Assembly (NCBI RefSeq): GCF_000340215.1
Contig: NW_006921532.1
Span: forward strand, 10,887,764 to 10,951,763
Length of the DNA: 64,000 nt
DNA from: Pseudocercospora fijiensis CIRAD86
Taxonomy: Eukaryota; Ascomycota; Dothideomycetes; Mycosphaerellales; Mycosphaerellaceae
Direction of reading: 5' to 3'
Positions 20,480 to 31,605 of this stretch are shown piece after piece. Every line of letters starts with the position of its first letter. The first letter of the stretch is position 1. A model generated the notes under the pieces. It saw nothing but the letters and a program-made list of their open reading frames with translations. It had not been told where the DNA came from and ran no database searches. The position numbers were made by a program, and so were the translations under genes.

Positions 20480-23242
20480 CTACACAAGTAGAGGCTCACT
20501 TTCTGCGCTCATACTATCAATGCCCACAGATCCATACACTTTCAAAGGCACAGCAATCTCAAACGTATCAGCTGGCAGCCACTCTTTACCAACAAATACC
20601 GTGCCTCTCTCATCACTGCCGAATTCTTCGAAAAGATCGTGCTCCTCGTCGCTACCACCATTGCCTTCAATACCAAGTCCTTGCACATGTCGCTGAGTGG
20701 TGAACTCCACCTTCAGGCGCCAGTTGAGATTGACACCTGTAGTCTCGAATGTTGGGACAGCGCTGGGTGGGATCGTGAGATTGAAACTGATCTGTCTGGC
20801 AAAGATGGTGTTCTCTCTTGCTGCGGCATAGACCCTGCGAGTGACACGATTGATTGAGCTGGCGCTACGCAGAGCTAGAGACGGGTCAACATGCTCGGCT
20901 GATTCGAGCTCGATGAGGACTGAATAGGTTGGGGCTTGTTGTTCGGCGTCTGCTGCAGTTGAAGGTGCAGTGAAATCGAGGGTGCCCGTCACAGCTTCGC
21001 CGATCCTGTAAGCAGGTCGCAGAATAGTCAGGACCGCGACAGGCTCGCCTGATCTAGCAATGTTGAAACGATTTGCGCTCTGAGAGCCAGATTGCCGTGG
21101 ATTGCCGTTGCTGTCGACTAGATTCGATCGCAAAATTGCGAAATCAATCGCCTCTCTGATATTGGCTGGAGGTGTCTCGATCATGTTGCTGTGCCTCGAG
21201 AGGCTGGGTGATGCTGGAGACGCAGGTGAAGTCGGCGAAAGGAGTATGCCGTTCTCGTCGACAGCCCGCTCAAGTAGCCTCTCCGTGTAGCGTAAAAAGT
21301 CCTCTAGACCCTGCTTTGGGTTCTTCTTGCTCTTTGGCTCTTTCGTAGATTGAAACTGCGGCCTCCCATCTGGTGTGTTGGGATCAGGCAGCACGCTCAT
21401 CGTTTGCGCGGCATCTCGTAACAGCACGTAGGGCGACATCAGGTCGTGACCAAGCAGATCACCCCGACTGTCGTAGCTGCCAAGCACGCGAAAAGGTACT
21501 TCAACACTTTTCACTTGCTGCCCTTCTGGCCTTTGCACACTAAGTGCCAGATAATACGCAACCTTGATTGCCCTTCCTCGGTGGCTCGGCGGCAAGCCTC
21601 TGGGCAACGAGAATCGATAGCTGTAGCTTCTACTTTCACCAGGTGCGAGGCGAAGGTCCACGAAGAGCAAGCTTTGCGGTGTTGAAAGCAGAGGTATTGT
21701 TTTTGAACCAGCGCTGGCCTTCATCTGCGCCATCGAGCTCATCTCATCGCCGCCCAGTAATCCACCTAGAGACTCGCCAATATTACCCCAGCCAAGAGCG
21801 CCAAACAGGCCAGACGAGCGCTTCGACCGTTCGACCCCTACTACGCCGCCTCCACCTTGGACACCTTTACGCTTCACCTCCTCAAATGGGGCAGCATTGA
21901 CAAGACTACCATCGAGAGTAAAACTTCCCATCGTCTGCGCATAAGCCATCATGAGAGTCTCCGGCTCCGCAGGTTTGTTTTGCGGCGATCGAGAAGCCTG
22001 TCGTGAGTGCGAGAACTTTGGAAGTAGGCGGCCAAAGGTCTGTTGGGATGGTATTTCCGAAGTCAAAGTTTCGTCGCTGTGATTGCTCATCCCATAGAAC
22101 TCGCTGCTGGTCCGAGGCGTTCCTTCTTGCGATGTTTCTGACATTACTCTTGATAAGGGATTCAAACTGCTCGCGCCACCTGCTTGCCACGCCTCTGGTG
22201 GTCGCGGTGAGACCTGCCGCTTGCCTGAATGCATTGTAGAAGGGCTGCGGCCCAGTTTTAGTCTATTCGCTGCTTGAGATTCCGCAGTCGGTAGTGTGCT
22301 TGCGCTCATTGGAGGCGAGGCTGGAAACTTGAAGTCCTTGAAACTGCTTTTGTCTTGCTCTTCCGCACTTGCATGTTTTCTCAGACTGCTTTGCCTTGTA
22401 AGTTGTGGCGTATTGCCAGTTGAATGAGTACCAGGTCTTCTCCGCCCTGGTCTGATCGGTATCGCTTGTCCAGACGGATCTGTTTCTATCGTAGGTGTAG
22501 TGGCTTCGTAGAGAGGTGATGGTTGACGCGGCGAGAGCATCCCAAGGGTGGCAGGAGATTGCGCGCTCAAGCTTGGTGTATGTGTGTATTGCAGACTCGC
22601 ACTCCTGCCATGCGCTTTCACAGGCCTCTTACCAAGAAGAGCAGTGGGTGTCCTTCCCTCACTCACGGCTTCACTACCCATTGACATGATGGACACACTC
22701 CTTCCATGACCTGCGCCGGGTTTTGCACTGCCCGGTGTTGGCGCCTGGTACGAGCTCGGGGGTCCATTGCTTCCTCTTGAAGATGCATAAACCACATTCA
22801 AGGAGAGCGTAGGTCGGTGGCTCCGGCCAAGAGGTCCTCCCTTTGTGCTGGCTGCGGTGGTGGACGGCGCTCTTGACAACGGGACTGGTTTGCTGACTTG
22901 AGCCGAGCTCTTTCTACTGTGCGGAACTGATCCAAGTACTCGCGAAGTCCTCCTGCTATGGGTGGTACTGTTGCCGTTGCCATTGACTTCATTGTCCTTC
23001 CTTCGGCTCGACAGCTTGGCTATGTTCTTGAACGTGATGATGCATTCAATCTCCTCTCCTGCGTACACAGTCGGCTCCTTCCAGCGCACATAAGCTCGTA
23101 TATTCGACTGCGAGGGGGTGGTCGGCGGCATTGTGACGAGCGGCAATACTGGTATCGCTGGTCCTCTGTGGTGGACGGCAGCTCTTTCATCAGCTTTCCA
23201 TGGTATCGGCGCGATTGCAGCATTCTCTCGGTGTCTGATCAC
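20480..23242 (-). CDS. Rgp1-like protein (Ric1-Rgp1 Golgi exchange factor subunit)
   Basis: This unspliced frame gives 920 residues, or 883 from the ATG at 23131, which begins MPPTTPSQSNIRAYVRWKEP and is the likelier start. Rgp1 pairs with Ric1 as the guanine-nucleotide exchange factor for the Golgi Rab Ypt6 (Rab6). The arrestin-like N-terminal strand pattern (VYAGEEIECIITFKN) is followed by a long Ser/Pro-rich linker. The conserved C-terminal half has LAPGESRSYSYRFSLPRGLPP, LLGHDLMSPYVLLRDAA, and a YRIGEAVTGTLDF block. The last strand, FEIAVPLKVYG, lies near the C-terminus. The assignment is from family recall. Confidence 0.8.
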   Translation of the reverse strand: MIRHRENAAIAPIPWKADERAAVHHRGPAIPVLPLVTMPPTTPSQSNIRAYVRWKEPTVYAGEEIECIITFKNIAKLSSRRKDNEVNGNGNSTTHSRRTSRVLGSVPHSRKSSAQVSKPVPLSRAPSTTAASTKGGPLGRSHRPTLSLNVVYASSRGSNGPPSSYQAPTPGSAKPGAGHGRSVSIMSMGSEAVSEGRTPTALLGKRPVKAHGRSASLQYTHTPSLSAQSPATLGMLSPRQPSPLYEATTPTIETDPSGQAIPIRPGRRRPGTHSTGNTPQLTRQSSLRKHASAEEQDKSSFKDFKFPASPPMSASTLPTAESQAANRLKLGRSPSTMHSGKRQVSPRPPEAWQAGGASSLNPLSRVMSETSQEGTPRTSSEFYGMSNHSDETLTSEIPSQQTFGRLLPKFSHSRQASRSPQNKPAEPETLMMAYAQTMGSFTLDGSLVNAAPFEEVKRKGVQGGGGVVGVERSKRSSGLFGALGWGNIGESLGGLLGGDEMSSMAQMKASAGSKTIPLLSTPQSLLFVDLRLAPGESRSYSYRFSLPRGLPPSHRGRAIKVAYYLALSVQRPEGQQVKSVEVPFRVLGSYDSRGDLLGHDLMSPYVLLRDAAQTMSVLPDPNTPDGRPQFQSTKEPKSKKNPKQGLEDFLRYTERLLERAVDENGILLSPTSPASPASPSLSRHSNMIETPPANIREAIDFAILRSNLVDSNGNPRQSGSQSANRFNIARSGEPVAVLTILRPAYRIGEAVTGTLDFTAPSTAADAEQQAPTYSVLIELESAEHVDPSLALRSASSINRVTRRVYAAARENTIFARQISFNLTIPPSAVPTFETTGVNLNWRLKVEFTTQRHVQGLGIEGNGGSDEEHDLFEEFGSDERGTVFVGKEWLPADTFEIAVPLKVYGSVGIDSMSAESEPLLV

Positions 23243-23577
23243 ATCTGGTCCCGTTTACCACCTGTCCGAATGCAAAGGGATCTAAGCTGTGTGCATCTTC
23301 GTTCTTTGTGCCCAAGTCAATGATGGCAAACGATCAATAATGCTGCGCTCATCGCGTATTGGTTGGTTGTGCAAGTACGTACTACTGTAGCGGAGCGGAG
23401 CGGGAAAGACGCAAAGCACCTTCCACCGGCTCCTGGCATTGCGACAGCGCGAAACAGCGGATATCCCTGTGATCCACAATTCAGGGACGGCCAATTTGGT
23501 TGACAAACATGGATACGAGAACTATATTCGTTGAGCATACGAAATGCCTGGGTCAATAACGTCTCCAAACACCTTTT

Positions 23578-25080
23578 CTATGCTGCGCTTGGCACCGTCT
23601 GTGTCGTAGCAGCATCCCTCACAGCAACATCCTCTGGCTTCACTCTCGCTAGCCCCTCCTTAGCGTAGAAATCCATGGGATACGTTCTGTGTTCCCATCC
23701 TTGTCGCGCTCCAAGTACAACTAAGGCCTCATACGGCGTCAAAAGCGGACGTGGAAATGCGTAGCCCCAATCTATGCTCAATCGCGGACAAGCCACCTGC
23801 ACCCAGCATTCCACATCCGGCATCATGGCAAGCTTGCCGGGGAATATCTCGCTGAGCAGCAAGTTGACCCATGTGATACCTTGCTCGCGGAGGTGGTTCT
23901 CGATCAAAGTCATTGTGTGTGGATTGCCTTGCCTACCCAGACTTCCTAGGATCAGACCCCATTTGCGAGCCTTCTTCGCCTGAGTGAGAGCATTTGACCG
24001 ATCGCTGAGCAAGGTGTCGTGATCGTAGGTCTCGTGTGTCAGTCGCCGTGAGTAAGGATCATACCGATATGCAGGTATTGAAGGGTTGTGAATCATAGCG
24101 CTCTCCAGATGGAATCGACCATCGCCGAGATACAATATGAGGTCCACGGCTTGCTCCTTGGTCAGGTGAGGTGAGGTACAGCCTAAGATTTCGCCTTTTG
24201 AAAGTGGCATAATCTGCGGCACAATGATGTTGTATCCTGCACTCCGCAGCTGCTGAGAAGTACCGTGTAGCGTAGCATTGAACTGAATGGTACCTACCAT
24301 GGCGATGGTGCTGCCTGGCTTGAAGTTACGCTCGATAGTAGCGAGCAAGTGTTCGAGATCGATTTGAATATCGACAAACACGTAGAGTGTCTGGATCTTG
24401 GTCACGTTGACGGGGATCAGACACGAGTGAGCGTAGTGAACGAGCATGTCACAGCCTAATGCTCGAGCGGTGTAGTCATCGATGCAGCAGGCTCCGTAGG
24501 TCACGTCGCCCATAATGAGCGTGCTTGCACCCGGACAGAACTGTGTCAGGATGTCAGAGATGGTGGTGGCAAAGAGCAGAAGTCCTTCGGGCATCTGGAG
24601 AGCGATCTTCTTCGCGCCCGAAGTGCGTATCCTGTGGATGGTCTTGTGCAGCTCGAAGTTGTAATTCTTCGGCAGCAATGCAATAGCATCATTGATGTCT
24701 TTATCATGGAGAATGTCGTCTGGCACATTGTTCAAGGCACGAGCTGGCCGCCTCCTAGGCGCAACTGTAGCTCACGTCAGCTTGACTGTGCAACACGAGA
24801 TCATAGTTGAGACTGCACCCTGCACTGCGCCGGTCTCCTCGATGGAGCCATTGCTGGCTTCCGCTCCAGCTGAGGCTTTTGCATGCGCTGCCTTTCTGCC
24901 GATGAATCGTCGCTTTGGTGCTTTCGGTATAGATTCGGTGTCGGCGTTGATAGTGTCTTCGGTTACTGTAGAGACGTCGGGCCCCAGGTCTGCGATCGCG
25001 CGGTCCTCCTCCATGCTGCGCTTCCGACAGTAATTCAGTGGCTGGGCGTTCGATGTCGAAGGGCTGTTTTCCAAGCGCAC
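23578..25080 (-). CDS. DPH1: diphthamide biosynthesis protein 1 (DPH1)
   Basis: Two exons (25080-24819 and 24764-23578, 54 bp intron with a CTGAC branch site) give 482 residues, or 460 if the ATG at 25014 ([11 protein letters not shown]) is used. DPH1, with DPH2, transfers the 3-amino-3-carboxypropyl group of S-adenosylmethionine to a histidine of elongation factor 2, the first step of diphthamide synthesis. The sequence shows PKRRFIGRK in exon 1, then [31 protein letters not shown] and [13 protein letters not shown]. The three cysteines in the ACC, HSC and ACP contexts include those expected to hold the radical-type 4Fe-4S cluster. Everything expected is intact. Confidence 0.93.
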
Positions 25081-25965
25081 GTGAGTTGGAACGAAAATGC
25101 TTGCCGCGCTTCGGGACGCTCTAGCCTCTAGCCGTGTAGCATGGTGTGGATTGTACAGTCAGCAGACTTAGCAGAGCTTATTATTACTGTACCTGCAGTG
25201 GACGAATGCAGGCTGCTGTGCCTGATCCCACCACTGCACCATGAGTTCTGGGCAAGGCAAGGCAAGGCGCGTGGTGATGTTGCACCATGTGCACGCGTGG
25301 AGAACTTAGCCTGCCAAGTGGGCAAAGAAGCCGCAAGCGTTGAGTTGAGATGAGATGGCAGAGTGCGCAGACGGTGTTCAGAATTGTGACGAGTGACGAC
25401 ATAAACGCGCCAGCATCGTTTTGCCCCCTGCCGAATGGCTGCCAGCTCTGACTCCGGGCATCATCAATGGCAGCAGGCCGGATAATAAATAATCCTCGTG
25501 ATGACAGAGTGAAGAGTGTGTGTGCATGGCATGGCATGGCACAAATAGCGGTTCAGCATCGGTTGCGCTATTCTGCGAGTTATCTGCGTATCAACAAGCC
25601 GTGCAGAAACGGCCATGGGTGGGGACAAGCCCCTGGACATAGAATCTACCTAGCTTGCTTTTCGCACTCTCCGACGCACTCTGCTGCCACTGCGCTTTGC
25701 TTTGCTACTGTCTTTCTCCTCCCCTCCCCTCCCCATCGACAGACCGCAGACCGCCTCTCACCGACGCTCGTTTCCAAAGGACACCACACAAGACAGCAGA
25801 GAGCGCGGTGGCAGGTGGCAGGTCCACTCACCACTCACGCCGAGCGCCCCGACACTCCTTCACCACTCCATTTCGACATCGACTCTTCGGCGCACACGCG
25901 TGTACACTGCGCCGCCCATTCCAGCATCGCCGCCATCGCCGCACACGCCCACCCCTCGTGCAATC
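25081..25965. promoter_or_regulatory. shared upstream region of DPH1 and the SKN1/KRE6-like gene
   Basis: This region separates divergent genes. It contains a GGCAAGGCAAGGC short repeat near 25254, a tandem ATGGC repeat near 25526-25540 and a strongly pyrimidine-rich tract at about 25706-25735 on the plus strand, the kind of CT tract often seen near fungal transcription starts. Long overlapping frames here are low-complexity and not convincing genes. Confidence 0.45.
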
Positions 25966-28154
25966 ATGGATGGAGACTCTCCTCCACCACGGCACAACCC
26001 GCCACACATACGTCTGAATTCAGGCAACCATGACCTGCTGCAGCTGGCATCGAGCGCGAGTCCAGACAGCACAACTCGTCCTGCTTCCACACGCCAGCCT
26101 TCGTCGCGATCTCTCACACAGCCCAGTCGCCCTGGCACTGCGCCGTCATTGAGAACCGCTCCCAGCGGCCATTCACTTTACCATTCAGCAGCGCCAGCTG
26201 AATCTGCAGAGCTTTTACTACCGCCTCGAAAAGTAAACACAAGACGATTCAGGGACGATGACAGCCCGCTACGCTCACCCATATCTCCGGGAGGCTACAA
26301 CAGCCGAAGAACATCGTGGTCATCAGAAAGTGCGGGCAGCAGAGACAGCAGATATGCCGGTCCATTTGCCTCGCCATTCGACGATTCCCGCGCTCCTTCA
26401 AGAGCCGGCAGCGACGACGCCAATGTCAACACTCAGACTGTCAGCGAAAAGTTTAACATTTTACCTTCGGCAGGGCTCTTGCTATTTCCTGAGGATGTAG
26501 AAAAGGACGATTATCTGCACAATCCAGACCCAAATGACCCTCCGGACAAGCTGAGCTGTGCAGATCTGTTCAGCAAAAGAGGTCTCATGAATGTGGGCAG
26601 TTTGGCCTTAATCACCCTTGGACTGCTCATTCTCTTCATTGGCTACCCCATATTGTAAGTGCAAATCACTCTCGCCCTAGTCCAGCGACTGATCAATTCT
26701 GCAGAACATTCGTGCAAAACAAAATCAACCCTGGTGGAAACTCGTGTTCTTCCGACCCTGACTGTTTATCCGATGATGTCCCTCTTTTGAAAAACCTGCG
26801 CACTGGTCTCATCGACCCCGACACTCCTTCCAATGCCATGACCAGAACTGGAGATAACGGCAAGAAGCAGCAGTTGGTCTTCAGCGACGAGTTCAATGAA
26901 GCCGGACGCACATTTTACGATGGCGATGATCCTTATTTCCAGGCAATGGACTACTGGTATGGTGTCACGATGGATCTCGAATGGTATGATCCAGATGCTG
27001 CATCAACGGGCAATGGAACATTGAACCTCAAATTTGATGCGTTCAAGAATCACGACTTGAACTATCGCTCTGGTATGGTCCAGTCGTGGAACAAGCTTTG
27101 TTTCAAGGGTGGCTATATCGAAGCCTCGATTTCTCTCCCCGGACGTGGAGACACAGTTGGCTTTTGGCCAGGGTTCTGGACCATGGGTAACCTTGGCAGA
27201 CCGGGCTACGCCGCAACGACTGATGGAATGTGGCCGTACAGTTACGACCATGTCTGCGACGTAGGAATAACGCCCAACCAATCCGATCCAAGCGGAATCA
27301 ACTGGCTCCCTGGTATGCGTCTGCCCGCTTGCACATGTTCTGGCGAAGACCATCCTTCTCCAGGAAAGAGCAGGAGCGCACCAGAAATTGATGCTATTGA
27401 AGCGTCAGTCGAGTTCCTAGCGCCAGGCGCTGGCATTGGTGCTGCATCGCAGTCATTTCAGGTCGCTCCTTTCGATGTGTGGTATCAACCACAAGCCGAC
27501 TGGATGGAGATCTACGATCACCGAATCACCGAAGCAAATTCATACCAGGGTGGTCCGTATCAACAAGCCATTTCTGGCCTGTCGGCATTGAACAATGACT
27601 GGTATGATGGAAAGGCATACCAGATCTACGCGTTTGAGTACGAGCCGGGTGCGAATGGGTACATCACCTGGTACGTGGGTGACAATCCAACCTGGAAGAT
27701 CTTTGGAAAGTCGGTCGGCCCCAATGGCAACGTCGGTCAGAGAATCATTCCAGAAGAGCCGATGACGATCATTGCAAATTTCGGTATGAGTAATGGCTTC
27801 TCTGCCATCAACTTGACTGGTATAATGCCTCTGCTTCCGGCGACGATGCGGATTGACTACATCCGCATCTACCAGCAAGATGGAGACGAGATGACATGTG
27901 ATCCGGAAGGATATCCGACCACAAACTACATCGCATCGCATCCGGAGCCTTATGCCAACATCAACATCACGCACTGGTAAGTGATAAAGAAGTGGTATTG
28001 AAGAGTGCCGCTAGCTAACACAACAACTTTCAGGGAGCAAGCGGACTACACATTCCCACAAAACTCGTTCATGCACGGCTGCAAGGCTGAGAACTTCCAC
28101 GACAAGAAGAAAAGATCAGCCCCTCAATCTGCAAAGTTGAAGCGGCAAAGATGA
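25966..28154 (+). CDS. SKN1/KRE6-family beta-glucan synthesis protein (GH16-type)
   Basis: Three exons (25966-26654, 26705-27976, 28034-28154; introns 50 and 57 bp) encode 693 residues. The layout is that of a type II membrane protein: a long Ser/Pro-rich cytosolic N-terminus, a membrane segment at about residues 210-230 (VGSLALITLGLLILFIGYPI), then a luminal GH16-like domain. The domain holds LVFSDEFNEAGRTF, GFWPGFWTMGNLGRPGYAA, and the GH16 signature PEIDAIEA with both glutamates and the aspartate (ExDxxE). The family is required for beta-1,6-glucan assembly in the secretory pathway. The C-terminal exon ends in a Lys/Arg-rich tail. Confidence 0.92.
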
Positions 28155-29411
28155 GTTGCTATTCATGACCTTGAAGCTTAAGCAGGGAACGACCACCAGA
28201 CGTGCCCACTCACGCGAACATGGCTTGAAGATGGTGATGACGAAAAGAATTTGTATTGCATTGCGTTGCATTTTTTGAGCGACACTTACGGCTGGAGCTG
28301 CGCTTGCAGCTCGCCGAGTACCTAGACGAACGACCTGGAGCTCTGTGACATGCTCGTCACCAGAAAGGAGACAACAGAACGCGGTTCAGAAACACCTGTC
28401 CAGACAAATAATTCCGGATAATTATCCTACCTCAACAACGCACCACATGTCAGCAAGGCTGCTGTACATTTCGACGCCGAGCACGCACCGGCACCCCCTC
28501 GATTGTAGATACCATCATCATCGCACACACGACTTTTGAATTTTAAACTATCACTTGCATCGCATATGCACCTGGAGCTCGGCGCTTGGATATGATCACT
28601 CGGGGCATGGGAGTCTTTCGGAACCCAACATTTTTTGAGATGATAAAGCATTTTGTTACAGCGTGATTCATGGTACTTCGAAAGGCAGAGAGGAAACATT
28701 CTCGCCTGACCTGGATAATTTTTAAATCGACGAAAGAAAGAACGCAAGAAAGGCTGGTCTCGTTTGCATGCATATATATACTTTAGAGCTGCGATGTGTC
28801 TGTTTTTTTGTTCCCGCTACGACGGGATCTGTGAAGGAGAGATTAACAAGGCCAGGTACTGTAGGGAAAAGTTGGAAGCAACACGCGAGGAAGACTGGAT
28901 GCATGAGTGCGCGGCGGCCGGACAGTTTTATAGAGATGTAGGGCGGCGGAATTGAAATCGAAAGAAGTGCTCTTATATAACTTGCCCGGTTTTACCTTTT
29001 AATTTTCCTGCGGTAATAGAATTTTAATCCGGCGTTTCTACCTCTACCCATCTACTAACTTCCCGAATTAGATTAGGATGAAACTCCCGACCCTATAATT
29101 CTCGAGGTTAGATCGCAAAGACGGCTATAATAGCGTAGAGGGAAGGGACTTGTAGCGTATTTAAAGTTGCTATCCTAACAAAAGAGCATGTGACAGCAAG
29201 CTCGCTTGCTTGCTTTGCTTTCCAGCCAGGCACCACGATTGTCAACATCTACGTCATAATCCCTCGCTTCTACCATTATTCAATAAACTTGGCTGCGATT
29301 GCCATTAACTCTTCACACAAAACACCTTCTTCTTCCTTCAATCCAATCCACACCAACCCCCACCACCAAAGTTCCAAACCACCACCTACCTCCCAACCTC
29401 CAAAAAACAAA
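28155..29411. other. intergenic with a possible short repeat relic
   Basis: No coding frame is convincing. At about 28975-29180 the composition shifts to TA-rich, CpA/TpG-poor words (for example AGATTAGGATGAAAC and CTATAATTCTCGAGG) that resemble the RIP-mutated repeats elsewhere in the window. It may be a short decayed repeat. Confidence 0.4.
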
Positions 29412-29779
29412 ATGCCCCTCGTAGTCCCCGGCCTGCAATCCAAAGACGGAGCAGGAGACAAAACTTCAGAATGGATGTCGAAACTCGCGGGCAAGAAAAT
29501 CGGGGAGAGTCATAATGAAACTGTAAGATTTCCCTTCCCCCTCCCAGCCTACGAGTAACGAGTAACGTTTTTGATGGAGACTTTTGCGAAAACGGATCTT
29601 CCGAAACAACATCGTGTGGTTAAGGAAGGGGATATGATGACTATGGATCATGAGCCTGAGAGGTGAGTGGATATGAAATGGAAGGGAGGAGGGAGGAAGG
29701 GGTGGGTGCTGATGTTTTGGATAGATTGAATATTCATACTTCTGAGGATGGGACTGTGAGGAAAGTTACTCATGGTTGA
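29412..29779 (+). CDS. small protein resembling peptidase inhibitor family I78
   Basis: Three short exons (29412-29522, 29580-29662, 29725-29779; introns 57 and 62 bp) join in frame to 82 residues. The C-terminal half has HRVVKEGDMMTMDHEPERLN followed by IHTSEDGTVRKVTHG, matching the I78 (elastase-inhibitor-like) pattern R-x-V-x-x-G-x-x-x-T-M-D-x-x-P-x-R-L-N and the terminal strand. The N-terminus MPLVVPGLQSKDG lacks a signal peptide, so the protein is probably cytosolic. I78 inhibitors act on serine proteases, but the target here is unknown. All splice junctions preserve the frame and the family pattern crosses the second junction, which supports the model. Confidence 0.78.
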
Positions 29780-29904
29780 GTAAAACGGGGAGGGGAAAGA
29801 GAGATGATGGGCTGGGGGTATGAGATATGAGATTCGGGACACTGAGGTCTGATGTAAGTGACCCAAGACAGTCAATTTGTTGCCCACTGCAGTGATGATA
29901 TAAA

Positions 29905-31425
29905 TTATGCTGCTGCGGTTTCATTAACACCCTGGCCTCCCTCAATCGCAGCCTTCTTCGCCTTCCTCGCAATCCTCCTCGCCATGACACCCTCATCATG
30001 CTGCATCTTCTCATGCTCATACTTCATCGTGACACGCTTGGTGAACTCTTTAGTCAAAGCCTTCTTGACATGTTCCAAAACCCTGCCTTGTTCCTTTTCC
30101 GTCAAAATGACATCTGGAGCTCCCATGCGTTTGAGTTCCAGCTTCAACGATTGAATAGCTTGGCTGTTTCTCTCGTGGGTGCGCTTCCACGCTCTGTCGT
30201 ATTTTTCGTCTCTGATCTTTGCCTTGATGGTGTTAATGTTTGCTTCCACATCTTCATCGCGATGTGTCTTAGTGTTGAGCTCGTCGTCGGCATCGGTTGG
30301 TGAGTTCGCTTCTTCGTGATTGGTGAACACGGAAGCCAACCATCTCTCCAGCGACTGGCGCTGAGCTCGTGCTGCTTTCATGTCTGAGGCTTGCAAACTT
30401 ATGACTTCCTTGATTTGTCGTTGCAATTCATCATACTCCTCCAGGTTCAGAAGGTTGATCAGACGTCGTCTTTGAATATCTTCAATCATTTCGAGAAGTC
30501 TCCCAAGCTCTCCGCCCTCGAGACGAAACCGTTCCAAATGTTGTAAGCGGCTGATTTTTCTGGTGAGCTTATCATATCGTGGCTTGTTCGCCCGCTCTTG
30601 CTCCTTCTCAAGCTTGTCCTTGACTTTCTGAACCCGGTCCGATTTCCAAGTCGCGAACATATGGGAGTTTGCAATTCGGTCTTTGGCCATGTTGACCCAG
30701 CGCTCCTTGGACGGTCTGGTTCGCACCCAACCTTTGTCTGTCAACATAACATGCTTCCTCGGTTCCACTCTGAACTTCAAAGGTGGCAAGTCAGGGTTGT
30801 GCTCAATCTTGAATGTATCGTCAAGCACCACAGGCTCAGTCTCAATCTCTTCCGCATCCTCTTCTGCCGAGGAAACCTCGACGCCTTCTTCCACAGCTTC
30901 GGTCATTTCAGGATCTTCAGGCAACCCCAGAGCTGCTCTTTCGTCTCTGAATCTTTTCTTGATAGCTGGAGTCTGCATAATCGCCCACCGCAGCCACCAC
31001 CCCGATTCTCCCAGCTCTCTTATGCGCATCTCCTTTTCGCCCAGTAGATACTCGTCAAGACCTCCGAGCTTGTCGATCGTCCTCAGCACCCTAGTAGTGA
31101 CGCGGATCTGGACATGGCGGTTCAGAGCGCTGCTCCACAGTCGCTTCGTGACAATGTTCGGGTTCCATCTTCGACGGGTCTTGGTCTTGAATTTTTCGCT
31201 GACATTATTTCCGAACTGAACTCTTTGGCCGCCATACAGCCCTTTCGCAGACTGCTTGTACCATCGCGTGGGACCGTAGGGATATTCTGGTAGAGCATCT
31301 TTCAATGCTTCAGGATGGTTCTTGTCCCATTGCAAAGAAACGGCACGCGGAGCTGACGTCGAAAAGGCTCGCTGGCATTGACACAGCGCCTGCGATGTTG
31401 TCTGACGGCGCAGCAGCGCGGCCAT
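29905..31425 (-). CDS. MRPL24: mitochondrial large-subunit ribosomal protein bL28m
   Basis: From the ATG at 31425 the unspliced frame gives 506 residues; an in-frame ATG at 31563 would add 46 residues that overlap the divergent promoter. An N-terminal presequence (MAALLRRQTTSQALCQCQRAF) leads into the bL28 domain: GLYGGQRVQFGNNVSEK, then RRRWNPNIVTKRLWSSALNR and VTTRVLRTIDKLGGLDEYLL. After this domain (about residue 150) the protein continues for some 350 charged, largely helical residues, longer than the yeast protein. It is a component of the mitoribosome large subunit. It is divergent from mL61, with 180 bp between start codons. Confidence 0.88.
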   Translation of the reverse strand: MAALLRRQTTSQALCQCQRAFSTSAPRAVSLQWDKNHPEALKDALPEYPYGPTRWYKQSAKGLYGGQRVQFGNNVSEKFKTKTRRRWNPNIVTKRLWSSALNRHVQIRVTTRVLRTIDKLGGLDEYLLGEKEMRIRELGESGWWLRWAIMQTPAIKKRFRDERAALGLPEDPEMTEAVEEGVEVSSAEEDAEEIETEPVVLDDTFKIEHNPDLPPLKFRVEPRKHVMLTDKGWVRTRPSKERWVNMAKDRIANSHMFATWKSDRVQKVKDKLEKEQERANKPRYDKLTRKISRLQHLERFRLEGGELGRLLEMIEDIQRRRLINLLNLEEYDELQRQIKEVISLQASDMKAARAQRQSLERWLASVFTNHEEANSPTDADDELNTKTHRDEDVEANINTIKAKIRDEKYDRAWKRTHERNSQAIQSLKLELKRMGAPDVILTEKEQGRVLEHVKKALTKEFTKRVTMKYEHEKMQHDEGVMARRIARKAKKAAIEGGQGVNETAAA

Positions 31426-31605
31426 GGTCAGTAGTGGATGGAGATGGTTGGTGGTAATGCACAGCATCTCCCAAAGTTGTGTTTCGGGAGAGCTGCTTTC
31501 TCCGCCGGCTGAGCACTGAGACAAGCCATACATCGATCTGGTCCTCCCACTCCCTATTGACATTGATCGATCAATTCTCCATTTATTCCCTCACAAACCG
31601 CAAAC
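31426..31605. promoter_or_regulatory. bidirectional promoter of bL28m and mL61 genes
   Basis: The two start codons are only 180 bp apart on opposite strands, and both products belong to the mitoribosome large subunit. A shared promoter is inferred from spacing; no factor site is assigned. Confidence 0.6.

Noticed and set aside
25141..26033. Long overlapping plus-strand frames upstream of the SKN1/KRE6-like gene
   Set aside because: They are low-complexity Pro/His/Arg-rich translations of a pyrimidine-rich promoter, and one merges into the real first exon from an earlier ATG.
28427..28747. 106-codon minus-strand frame
   Set aside because: No domain, overlaps another frame of similar length, no consistent codon pattern.
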